This document shows, in pieces, positions 38,828-50,534 of a stretch of 64,000 nucleotides of DNA. This DNA is from Ptiloglossa arizonensis (Eukaryota; Arthropoda; Insecta; Hymenoptera; Colletidae): contig NW_027479427.1 of assembly GCF_051014685.1 (NCBI RefSeq), positions 62,001-126,000 on the forward strand, given 5' to 3'. Numbering within the stretch: position 1 is the first letter of the stretch; every line of letters starts with the position of its first letter. A program made the position numbers and the translations under genes. Under the pieces are notes generated by a model. That model was not told the DNA's origin. It did not search any database and saw only the letters and a program-made list of their open reading frames with translations.

Positions 38828-40653
38828 ACATACCGTTGTAATCGGGCGAGTTTCTACTTTCAGATGCAATACGAATTTTTGGGTTAGGTCAATCCGTTCG
38901 CGAGATATGGGAGTTAAAAGCTAGGAAATGGTTGAGAAGACAACAATTTTTTCGCACTTCTGCTGCACCAAACGCTTAACCAGAATGGCCTAGGGAAAAA
39001 ATACACATACCGCTGTAATCGGGCGAGTTTCTACATTCAGATGCAATAGGAGTTTTTGGGTTAGGTCAATCAATTCGCGAGATATGGGAGTTTGAAGTCA
39101 AGAAATGGTTGAGAAGGCAAAAAATTGTTCGCAATTCTGCTGCTCCAAACGCTTAACCAGAATGGCCTAGGGAGAAAATACACATACCGCTGTAATCGGG
39201 TGAGTTTCTGCTTTCAGATGCAATAGGAATTTTTGGGTTAGGTCAATCCGTTCGCGAGATATGGGAGTTTGAAGCCAAGGAATGGTTGAAAAGGCAAACA
39301 ATTTTTCGCAATTCTGCTGCTTCAAACCCTTAACCAGAATAGCCTAGGGAAAAAATACCCATACCGTGCAATTGGGCGAGTTTCTACTTTCAGACGCAAC
39401 AGGAATTTTTGTGTTAGGTCAATCCGTTCGCGAGATATGGGAGTTTGGAGCCAAGAAATGGTTGAGAAGGCAAAAAATTTTTCGCAATTCTGCTGCTCCA
39501 AACGCTTAACCAGAATGGCCTAGTGAAAAAATACACATACCGTTGTAATCGGGCGAGTTTCTACTTTCAGATGCAATTGGAATTTTTGGGTACGGTCAAT
39601 CCGATCGCGAGATATGGGAGTTTGAGGCTCAGAAATGGTTGAGAAGACAACAAATTGTTCACACTTCTGCTGCTCCAAACGCTTAACCAGAATGGCCCAG
39701 GGAAAAAATACACATGCCGTTGTAATCGGGCGAGTTTCTACTTTCAAATGCAATAGGAATTTTTTGTTAGGTCAATCCGTTCGCGAGATATGGGAGTTTG
39801 AAGCTAAGAAATGGTTGAGAAGACCACAAATTTTTCGCACTTCTGCTGCTCCAAACGCTTAACCAGAATGGCTAAGGGAAAAAATACACATACCGTTGTA
39901 ATCGGGCGAGTTTCTACTTTCAGACGCAGCAGGAATTTTTGGGTTAGGTCAATCCGTTCGCGAGATATGGGAGTTTGAGGCTAAGAAATGGTTGAGAAGA
40001 CAACAAATTGTTCGCACTTCTGCTGCTCCAACCGCTTAACCAGAATGGCCTAGGGAAAAAATACGCATACCGTTGTAATCGGGCGAGTTTCTTCTTTCAG
40101 TCGCAGCAGGAATTTTTGGGTTTGGTCAATCCGTTCATGAGATATGGGACTTTGAAGCTAAGAAATGGTTGAGAAGACAACAAATTTTTCGCAATTCTGC
40201 TGCTCCAAACGCTTAACCAGAATGGCCTAGGGAAAAAATACACATGCCGTTGTAATCGGGCGAGTTTCTACTTTCAGATGCAATAGGAATTTTTGGGTTA
40301 GGTCAATCCGTTCGCGAGATATGGGAGTTTGAAGCTAAGAAATGGTTGAGAAGAGAACTAATTTTTCGCAATTCTGCTGCTCCAAACGCTCAACCAGAAT
40401 GGGCTAGGGCAAAAATACGCTTACCTTTGTAATCGGGCGAGTTTCTACTTTCAGACGCAGCAGGAATTTTTGGGTTTGGTCAATCCGTTCATGAGATATG
40501 GGACTTTGAAGCTGAGAAATGGTTGAGAAGAGAACAAATTTTTCGCAATTCTGCTGCTGCAAACGCTTAACCAGAATGTGCTAGGGAGAAAATACATATA
40601 CCGTTGTAATCGGGCGAGTTTCTACTTTCAGACGCAACAGGAATTTTTGGGTT
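38313..40653 (+). repeat. ~2.5-kb block, copy 1 of 3
   Basis: The match to 40870-43210 is at offset 2557 (14 full + 1 short unit less two bases) and to the third copy ending near 47383. Markers: TCAATCAATTCGCGAG, AATCGGGTGAGTTTCTGC, CATACCGTGCAATTGGG (one base short), CCTAGTGAAAAAATAC, GGGTACGGTCAATCCGATCG and GGCTAAGGGAAAAAA. Copies 1 and 3 stay alike for another ~100 bases past the end of copy 2. Confidence 0.88.
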
Positions 40654-40869
40654 AGATCAATCCGTTCGCAAGATATGGGACTTTGAAGCTAAGAAATGGT
40701 TGAGAAGACAACAAATTTTTCGCAATTCTGCTGCTCCAAACGCTTAACCAGAATGCCCTAGGGAAAAAATACACATACCGCTGTAATCGGGCGAGTTTCT
40801 ACTTTCAGATGCAAAAGGAATTTTTGGGTTAGGTCAATCCGTTCGCGAGATATGGGAGTTTGAAACCAA
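40654..40869 (+). repeat. Linker monomer between block copies
   Basis: Just over one monomer of ordinary satellite (GGTTAGATCAATCC, CGCAAGATATGGG, then AATGCCCTAGGG with ATGCAAAAGG). A related sequence follows the third copy at about 47280-47490. Nothing else is seen here. Confidence 0.75.
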
Positions 40870-43210
40870 GAAATGGTTGAGAAGACAACAAATTTTTCGC
40901 ACTTCTGCTGCTCCAAACGCTTAACCAGATTGGCCTAGGGACAAAATACCCATACCGTTGTAATCGGGCGAGTTTCTACTTTCAGATGCAATAGGAATTT
41001 TTGGGTTAGGTCAATCCGTTCGCGAGATATGGGAGTATGAAGCTAAGAAATGGTTGAGAAGACAACAAATTTTTCGCACTTCTGCTGCTCCAAACGCTTA
41101 ACCAGACTGGCCTAGGGAAAAAATACACATACCGGTGTAATCGGGCGAGTCTCTACTTAATTCTGCTGCTCCAAACGCTTAACCAGACTGGCCTAGGGAA
41201 AAAATACACATACCGTTGTAATCGGGCGAGTTTCTACATTCAGATGCAATAGGAGTTTTTGGGTTAGGTCAATCAATTCGCGAGATATGGGAGTTTGAAG
41301 TCAAGAAATGGTTGAGAAGGCAAAAAATTGTTCGCAATTCTGCTGCTCCAAACGCTTAACCAGAATGGCCTAGGGAAAAAATACACATACCGTTGTAATC
41401 GGGCGAGTTTCTACTTTCAGATGCAATACGAATTTTTGGGTTAGGTCAATCCGTTCGCGAGATATGGGAGTTAAAAGCTAGGAAATGGTTGAGAAGACAA
41501 CAATTTTTTCGCACTTCTGCTGCACCAAACGCTTAACCAGAATGGCCTAGGGAAAAAATACACATACCGCTGTAATCGGGCGAGTTTCTACATTCAGATG
41601 CAATAGGAGTTTTTGGGTTAGGTCAATCAATTCGCGAGATATGGGAGTTTGAAGTCAAGAAATGGTTGAGAAGGCAAAAAATTGTTCGCAATTCTGCTGC
41701 TCCAAACGCTTAACCAGAATGGCCTAGGGAGAAAATACACATACCGCTGTAATCGGGTGAGTTTCTGCTTTCAGATGCAATAGGAATTTTTGGGTTAGGT
41801 CAATCCGTTCGCGAGATATGGGAGTTTGAAGCCAAGGAATGGTTGAAAAGGCAAACAATTTTTCGCAATTCTGCTGCTTCAAACCCTTAACCAGAATAGC
41901 CTAGGGAAAAAATACCCATACCGTGCAATTGGGCGAGTTTCTACTTTCAGACGCAACAGGAATTTTTGTGTTAGGTCAATCCGTTCGCGAGATATGGGAG
42001 TTTGGAGCCAAGAAATGGTTGAGAAGGCAAAAAATTTTTCGCAATTCTGCTGCTCCAAACGCTTAACCAGAATGGCCTAGTGAAAAAATACACATACCGT
42101 TGTAATCGGGCGAGTTTCTACTTTCAGATGCAATTGGAATTTTTGGGTACGGTCAATCCGATCGCGAGATATGGGAGTTTGAGGCTCAGAAATGGTTGAG
42201 AAGACAACAAATTGTTCACACTTCTGCTGCTCCAAACGCTTAACCAGAATGGCCCAGGGAAAAAATACACATGCCGTTGTAATCGGGCGAGTTTCTACTT
42301 TCAAATGCAATAGGAATTTTTTGTTAGGTCAATCCGTTCGCGAGATATGGGAGTTTGAAGCTAAGAAATGGTTGAGAAGACCACAAATTTTTCGCACTTC
42401 TGCTGCTCCAAACGCTTAACCAGAATGGCTAAGGGAAAAAATACACATACCGTTGTAATCGGGCGAGTTTCTACTTTCAGACGCAGCAGGAATTTTTGGG
42501 TTAGGTCAATCCGTTCGCGAGATATGGGAGTTTGAGGCTAAGAAATGGTTGAGAAGACAACAAATTGTTCGCACTTCTGCTGCTCCAACCGCTTAACCAG
42601 AATGGCCTAGGGAAAAAATACGCATACCGTTGTAATCGGGCGAGTTTCTTCTTTCAGTCGCAGCAGGAATTTTTGGGTTTGGTCAATCCGTTCATGAGAT
42701 ATGGGACTTTGAAGCTAAGAAATGGTTGAGAAGACAACAAATTTTTCGCAATTCTGCTGCTCCAAACGCTTAACCAGAATGGCCTAGGGAAAAAATACAC
42801 ATGCCGTTGTAATCGGGCGAGTTTCTACTTTCAGATGCAATAGGAATTTTTGGGTTAGGTCAATCCGTTCGCGAGATATGGGAGTTTGAAGCTAAGAAAT
42901 GGTTGAGAAGAGAACTAATTTTTCGCAATTCTGCTGCTGCAAACGCTCAACCAGAATGGGCTAGGGCAAAAATACGCTTACCTTTGTAATCGGGCGAGTT
43001 TCTACTTTCAGACGCAGCAGGAATTTTTGGGTTTGGTCAATCCGTTCATGAGATATGGGACTTTGAAGCTGAGAAATGGTTGAGAAGAGAACAAATTTTT
43101 CGCAATTCTGCTGCTGCAAACGCTTAACCAGAATGTGCTAGGGAGAAAATACATATACCGTTGTAATCGGGCGAGTTTCTACTTTCAGACGCAACAGGAA
43201 TTTTTGGGTT
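40870..43210 (+). repeat. ~2.5-kb block, copy 2 of 3
   Basis: Nearly identical to copy 1. One substitution noticed is CTGCTGCTGCAAACG at 42931 (copy 1 CTGCTGCTCC). It carries the last 81-bp unit of the window (41078-41158). Confidence 0.88.
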
Positions 43211-44690
43211 CGGTCAATCCGTTCGCGAGATATGGGGGTTTGAAGCTAAGAAATGGTTGAGAAGACAACAAATTTTTCGCAATTCTGCTGCTCCAAACGC
43301 TCAACTAGAATGGGCTAGGGAAAAAATACACATACCGTTGTAATCGGGCGAGTTTCTACTTTCAGACGCAGCAGGAATTTTTGGGTTTGGTCAATCGGTT
43401 CATGAGATATGGGAGTTTGAAACCAAGAAATGGTTGAGAAGGCAAAAAATTATTCGCAATTCTGCTGCTCCAAACGCTTAACCAGACTGGCCTAGGGAAA
43501 AAATACACATACCGTTGTAATCGGGCAAGTTTCTACTTTCAGATGAAACAGGAATTTTTGGGTTAGGTCAATCCGTTCGCGAGATATGGGAGTTTGAGGC
43601 TAAGAAATGGTTGAGAAGACAACAAACTTTTCGCAATTCTGCTGCTCCAACCGCTTAACCAGATTGGCCTAGGGAAAAAAATACACATGCCGTTGTAATC
43701 AGGCGAGTTTCTACTTTCAAATGCAATAGGAATTTTTGGGTTAGGTCAATCCGTTCGCGAGATGTGGGAGTTTCAAACTAAGAAATGGTTGAGAAGAGAA
43801 CAAATTTTTCGCAATTCTGCTGCTCCAAACGCTCAACCAGAATGGCCTAGGGAAAAAATACACATACCGCTGTAATCGGGCGAGTTTCTACTTTCATATG
43901 CAATAGGAATTTTTGGGTTAGCTCAATCCGTTCGCGAGATATGGGAGTTTGAAGCTGAGAAATGGTTGAGAAGACAACAAATTTTTCGCAATTCTGCTGC
44001 TCCAAACGCTTAACCACAATGGCCTAGGGAAAAAATACACATACCGTTGTAATCGGGCGAGTTTCTACTTTCATATGCAATAGGAATTTTTGGGTTAGGT
44101 CAATCCGTTCGGGAGATATGGGAGTTTGAGGCAAAGAAATGGTTGAGAAGACAAAAAATTTTTCGAACTTCTGCTGCTCGAAACGCTTAACCAGAATGGC
44201 CTAGGGACGAAATACACATACCGTTGTAATCGGGCGAGTTTCTACTTTCAGACGCAACAGGAATTTTTGGGTTAGGTCAATCCGTTCGCGAGATATGGAA
44301 GTTTGAAGCCAAGAAATGGTTGAGAAGACAACAAATTTTTCGCAATTCTGCTGCTCCAAACGCTTAACCAGAATGGCATAGGGAAAAAATACGCATACCG
44401 TTGTAATCGGGCGAGTTTCTACTTTCATATGCAATAGGAATTTTTGGGTTAGGTCAACCCGTTCGGGAGATATGGGAGTTTGAAGCTGAGAAATGGTTTA
44501 GAAGACAACAAATTTTTCGCAATTCTGCTGCTCCAAACGCTTAACCACAATGGCCTACGGAAAAAATACACATACTGTTGTAATCGTGCGAGTTTCTACT
44601 TTCAGACGCAGCAGGAATTTTTGGGTTTGTTCAATCCGTTCATGAGATATGGGACTTTGAAGCTAAGAAATGGTTGAGAAGACAACAAAT
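43153..44690 (+). repeat. ~1.5-kb dispersed block, copy 1
   Basis: The match to 48997-50534 is at offset 5844. Markers: GGGTTCGGTCAATCC, GAGATATGGGGGTTTG, CTCAACTAGAATGGG, AATTATTCGC, AATCGGGCAAGTTTC, AATCAGGCGAG and TTTCAAACTAAG. Several substitutions separate it from the other copies (CAATCGGTTCATGAG, AGATGAAACAGG, CTGCTGCTCGAAACG), so it looks older or more diverged than the tandem pairs elsewhere. The segment 43799-44781 is the part shared with 24.8-25.8 kb. Confidence 0.85.
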
Positions 44691-44841
44691 TTTTCGCATT
44701 TCTGCTGCTCCAAACGCTTAACCAGAACGGCCTAGGGAAAAAATACACATACCGTTGTAATCGGGCGAGTTTCTACTTTCAGACGCAGTAGCAATTTTTG
44801 GGTTTGGTCAATCCGTTCATGAGATGTGGGACTTTGAATCT

Positions 44842-47383
44842 AAGAAATGGTTGAGAAGACAACAAATTTTTCGCACTTCTGCTGCTCCAAACGCTTAACC
44901 AGATTGGCCTAGGGACAAAATACCCATACCGTTGTAATCGGGCGAGTTTCTACTTTCAGATGCAATAGGAATTTTTGGGTTAGGTCAATCCGTTCGCGAG
45001 ATATGGGAGTATGAAGCTAAGAAATGGTTGAGAAGACAACAAATTTTTCGCACTTCTGCTGCTCCAAACGCTTAACCAGACTGGCCTAGGGAAAAAATAC
45101 ACATACCGTTGTAATCGGGCGAGTTTCTACATTCAGATGCAATAGGAGTTTTTGGGTTAGGTCAATCAATTCGCGAGATATGGGAGTTTGAAGTCAAGAA
45201 ATGGTTGAGAAGGCAAAAAATTGTTCGCAATTCTGCTGCTCCAAACGCTTAACCAGAATGGCCTAGGGAAAAAATACACATACCGTTGTAATCGGGCGAG
45301 TTTCTACTTTCAGATGCAATACGAATTTTTGGGTTAGGTCAATCCGTTCGCGAGATATGGGAGTTAAAAGCTAGGAAATGGTTGAGAAGACAACAATTTT
45401 TTCGCACTTCTGCTGCACCAAACGCTTAACCAGAATGGCCTAGGGAAAAAATACACATACCGCTGTAATCGGGCGAGTTTCTACATTCAGATGCAATAGG
45501 AGTTTTTGGGTTAGGTCAATCAATTCGCGAGATATGGGAGTTTGAAGTCAAGAAATGGTTGAGAAGGCAAAAAATTGTTCGCAATTCTGCTGCTCCAAAC
45601 GCTTAACCAGAATGGCCTAGGGAGAAAATACACATAACGCTGTAATCGGGTGAGTTTCTGCTTTCAGATGCAATAGGAATTTTTGGGTTAGGTCAATCCG
45701 TTCGCGAGATATGGGAGTTTGAAGCCAAGGAATGGTTGAAAAGGCAAACAATTTTTCGCAATTCTGCTGCTTCAAACCCTTAACCAGAATAGCCTAGGGA
45801 AAAAATACCCATACCGTTGCAATTGGGCGAGTTTCTACTTTCAGACGCAACAGGAATTTTTGTGTTAGGTCAATCCGTTCGCGAGATATGGGAGTTTGGA
45901 GCCAAGAAATGGTTGAGAAGGCAAACAATTTTTCGCAATTCTGCTGCTTCAAACCCTTAACCAGAATAGCCTAGGGAAAAAATACCCATACCGTTGCAAT
46001 CGGGCGAGTTTCTACTTTCAGACGCAACAGGAATTTTTGTGTTAGGTCAATCCGTTTGCGAGATATGGGAGTTTGGAGCCAAGAAATGGTTGAGAAGGCA
46101 AAAAATTTTTCGCAATTCTGCTGCTCCAAACGCTTAACCAGAATGGCCTAGTGAAAAAATACACATACCGTTGTAATCGGGCGAGTTTCTACTTTCAGAT
46201 GCAATTGGAATTTTTGGGTACTGTCAATCCGATCGCGAGATATGGGAGTTTGAGGCTCAGAAATGGTTGAGAAGACAACAAATTGTTCACACTTCTGCTG
46301 CTCCAAACGCTTAACCAGAATGGCCCAGGGAAAAAATACACATGCCGTTGTAATCGGGCGAGTTTCTACTTTCAAATGCAATAGGAATTTTTTGTTAGGT
46401 CAATCCGTTCGCGAGATATGGGAGTTTGAAGCTAAGAAATGGTTGAGAAGACCACAAATTTTTCGCACTTCTGCTGCTCCAAACGCTTAACCAGAATGGC
46501 TAAGGGAAAAAATACACATACCGTTGTAATCGGGCGAGTTTCTACTTTCAGACGCAGCAGGAATTTTTGGGTTAGGTCAATCCGTTCGCGAGATATGGGA
46601 GTTTGAGGCTAAGAAATGGTTGAGAAGACAACAAATTTTTCGCACTTCTGCTGCTCCAACCGCTTAACCAGAATGGCCTAGGGAAAAAATACGCATACCG
46701 TTGTAATCGGGCGAGTTTCTTCTTTCAGTCGCAGCAGGAATTTTTGGGTTTGGTCAATCCGTTCATGAGATATGGGACTTTGAAGCTAAGAAATGGTTGA
46801 GAAGACAACAAATTTTTCGCAATTCTGCTGCTCCAAACGCTTAACCAGAATGGCCTAGGGAAAAAATACACATGCCGTTGTAATCGGGCGAGTTTCTACT
46901 TTCAGATGCAATAGGAATTTTTGGGTTAGGTCAATCCGTTCGCGAGATATGGGAGTTTGAAGCTAAGAAATGGTTGAGAAGAGAACAAATTTTTCGCAAT
47001 TCTGCTGCTCCAAACGCTCAACCAGAATGGGCTAGGGCAAAAATACGCTTACCTTTGTAATCGGGCGAGTTTCTACTTTCAGACGCAGCAGGAATTTTTG
47101 GGTTTGGTCAATCCGTTCATGAGATATGGGACTTTGAAGCTGAGAAATGGTTGAGAAGAGAACAAATTTTTCGCAATTCTGCTGCTGCAAACGCTTAACC
47201 AGAATGTGCTAGGGAGAAAATACATATACCGTTGTAATCGGGCGAGTTTCTACTTTCAGACGCAACAGGAATTTTTGGGTTAGATCAATCCGTTCGCAAG
47301 ATATGGGACTTTGAAGCTAAGAAATGGTTGAGAAGACAACAAATTTTTCGCAATTCTGCTGCTCCAAACGCTTAACCAGAATG
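44842..47383 (+). repeat. ~2.5-kb block, copy 3 of 3 (rearranged)
   Basis: Against copy 2 the offset is 3974 at the left end and 4071 at the right. Two events explain this: clean loss of the 81-bp unit near 45.09 kb, and gain of one monomer by duplication of the CTTCAAACCCTTAACC monomer (45770 and 45950), plus a one-base difference (CCGTTGCAATTG here, CCGTGCAATTG there). The copy is separated from copy 2 by the 43.2-44.8 kb block. Confidence 0.87.
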
Positions 47384-48996
47384 GGCTAGGGAAAAAATAC
47401 ACATACCGTTGTAATCGGGCGAGTTTCTACTTTCAGATGCAAAAGGAATTTTTGGGTTAGGTCAATCCGTTCGCGAGATATGGGATTTTGAAACCAAGAA
47501 ATGGTTGAGAAGGCAAAAAATTATTCGCAATTCTGCTGCTCCAAACGCATAACCAGACTGGCCTAGGGAAAAAATACATATACCGTTGTAATCGGGCGAG
47601 TTTCTACTTTCAGATGCAACAGGAATTTTTGGGTTAGGTCAATCGGTTCGCGAGATATGGGAGTTTGAGGCTAAGAAATGGTTGAGAAGACAACAAATTT
47701 TTCGCACTTCTGTTGCTCCAACCGCTTAACCAAAATGGCCTAGGGAGAAAAATACACATGCCGTTGTAATCGGGCGAGTTTCTACTTTCAAATGCAATAG
47801 GAATTTTTGGGTTAGGTCAATCCGTTCGCGAGATGTGGGAGTTTGAAACTAAGAAATGGTTGAGAAGAGAACAAATTTTTCGCAATTCTGTTGCTCCAAA
47901 CGCTCAACCAGAATGGCCTAGGGAAAAAATACGCATACCGTTGTAATCGGGCGAGTTTCTACTTTCAAATGCAATAGGAATTTATGGGTTATGTCAATCC
48001 GTTCGCGAGATATGGGACTTTGAAGCTAAGTAATAGTTGAGAAGGCAACAAATTTTTCGCAATTCTGCTGCTCCAAACGCTCAACCAGAATGGCCTAGGG
48101 AAAAAATACGCATACCGTTGTAATCGGGCGAGTTTCTACTTTCAAATGCAATAGGAATTTATGGGTTGTGTCAATCCGTTCGCGAGATATGGGAGTTTGA
48201 GGCTAAGAAATGGTTGAGAAGACAACAAATTTTTCGCACTTCTGTTGCTCCAACCGCTTAACCAAAATGGCCTAGGGAGAAAAATACACATGCCGTTGTA
48301 ATCGGGCGAGTTTCTACTTTCAAATGCAATAGGAATTTTTGGGTTAGGTCAATCCGTTCGCGAGATGTGGGAGTTTGAAACTAAGAAATGGTTGAGAAGA
48401 GAACAAATTTTTCGCAATTCTGTTGCTCCAAACGCTCAACCAGAATGGCCTAGGGGAAAAATACACATACCGTTGTAATCGGGCAAGTTTCTACTTTCAG
48501 ATGCAACAGGAATTTTTGGGTTAGGTCAATCCGTTCGCGAGATATGGGAGTTTGAGGCTAAGAAATGGTTGAGAAGACAACAAATTTTTCGCACATCTGC
48601 TGCTCCAACCGCTTAACCAGAATGGCCTAGGGAAAAAAATACACATGCCGTTGTAATCAAGCGAGTTTCTACTTTCATATGCAATAGGAATTTTTGGGTT
48701 AGGTCAATCCGTTCGGGAGATATGGGAGTTTGAAGCTGAGAAATGGTTGAGAAGACAACAAATTTTTCGCAATTCTGCTGCTCCAAACGCTTATCCACAA
48801 TGGCCTAGGGAAAAAATACACATACCGTTGTAATCGGGCGAGTTTCTACTTTCATATGCAATAGGAATTTTTGGGTTAGGTCAATCCGTCCGGGAGATAT
48901 GGGAGTTTGAAGCTGAGAAATGGTTGAGAAGACAACAAATTTTTCGCAATTCTGCTGCTCCAAACGCTTAACCAGACTGGCCTAGGGAAAAAATAC
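47384..48996 (+). repeat. Satellite with three-monomer tandem HOR
   Basis: Within this interval, 47660-48190 is repeated at about 48192-48450 with an offset of 532 (three monomers plus one base). Markers are CTGTTGCTCCAACCGC, CAAAATGGCCTAGGGAGAAA and GATGTGGGAGTTTGAAAC. The rest (48.45-49.0 kb) is made of ACTTTCATATGC and AATCAAGCGAG monomers related to the 24-25 kb region. Confidence 0.8.
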
Positions 48997-50534
48997 ACAT
49001 ACCGTTGTAATCGGGCGAGTTTCTACTTTCAGACGCAACAGGAATTTTTGGGTTCGGTCAATCCGTTCGCGAGATATGGGGGTTTGAAGCTAAGAAATGT
49101 TTGAGAAGAGAACAAATTTTTCGCAATTCTGCTGCTCCAAACGCTCAACTAGAATGGGCTAGGGAAAAAATACAAATACCGTTGTAATCGGGCGAGTTTC
49201 TACTTTCAGACGCAGCAGGAATTTTTGGGTTTGGTCAATCCGTTCATGAGATATGGGAGTTTGAAACCAAGAAATGGTTGAGAAGGCAAAAAATTATTCG
49301 CAATTCTGCTGCTCCAAACGCTTAACCAGACTGGCCTAGGGAAAAAATACACATACCGTTGTAATCGGGCAAGTTTCTACTTTCAGATGCAACAGGAATT
49401 TTTGGGTTAGGTCAATCCGTTCGCGAGATATGGGAGTTTGAGGCTAAGAAATGGTTGAGAAGACAACAAACTTTTCGCACTTCTGCTGCTCCAACCGCTT
49501 AACCAGAATGGCCTAGGGAAAAAAATACACATGCCGTTGTAATCAGGCGAGTTTCTACTTTCAAATGCAATAGGAATTTTTGGGTTAGGTCAATCCGTTC
49601 GCGAGATGTGGGAGTTTCAAACTAAGAAATGGTTGAGAAGAGAACAAATTTTTCGCAATTCTGCTGCTCCAAACGCTCAACCAGAATGGCCTAGGGAAAA
49701 AATACACATACCGCTGTAATCGGGCGAGTTTCTACTTTCATATGCAATAGGAATTTTTGGGTTAGCTCAATCCGTTCGCGAGATATGGGAGTTTGAAGCT
49801 GAGAAATGGTTGAGAAGACAACAAATTTTTCGCAATTCTGCTGCTCCAAACGCTTAACCACAATGGCCTAGGGAAAAAATACACATACCGTTGTAATCGG
49901 GCGAGTTTCTACTTTCATATGCAATAGGAATTTTTGGGTTAGGTCAATCCGTTCGGGAGATATGGGAGTTTGAGGCAAAGAAATGGTTGAGAAGACAAAA
50001 AATTTTTCGAACTTCTGCTGCTCCAAACGCTTAACCAGAATGGCCTAGGGACGAAATACACATACCGTTGTAATCGGGCGAGTTTCTACTTTCAGACGCA
50101 ACAGGAATTTTTGGGTTAGGTCAATCCGTTCGCGAGATATGGAAGTTTGAAGCCAAGAAATGGTTGAGAAGACAACAAATTTTTCGCAATTCTGCTGCTC
50201 CAAACGCTTAACCAGAATGGCATAGGGAAAAAATACGCATACCGTTGTAATCGGGCGAGTTTCTACTTTCATATGCAATAGGAATTTTTGGGTTAGGTCA
50301 ATCCGTTCGGGAGATATGGGAGTTTGAAGCTGAGAAATGGTTTAGAAGACAACAAATTTTTCGCAATTCTGCTGCTCCAAACGCTTAACCACAATGGCCT
50401 ACGGAAAAAATACACATACTGTTGTAATCGTGCGAGTTTCTACTTTCAGACGCAGCAGGAATTTTTGGGTTTGTTCAATCCGTTCATGAGATATGGGACT
50501 TTGAAGCTAAGAAATGGTTGAGAAGACAACAAAT
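48997..50534 (+). repeat. ~1.5-kb dispersed block, copy 2
   Basis: Second copy of 43153-44690. It differs from copy 1 by GAAATGTTTGAGAAGAGAAC against GAAATGGTTGAGAAGACAAC, and at its right edge, where it continues with CTCAACCAG rather than CGCATTTCTG. Its first ~1050 bp recur at 53957-55007. Confidence 0.86.

Larger units (their letters stand above)
36317..41158 (+). repeat. 81-bp truncated monomers, last three copies
   Basis: The units are 36317-36397, 38521-38601 and 41078-41158. They are the rightmost short units: I find no further CTACTTAATT junction between 41.2 kb and the end of the window. The homologous position in the third copy of the ~2.5-kb block (near 45.1 kb) has lost the short unit cleanly, leaving a full monomer in register. 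Confidence 0.9.
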
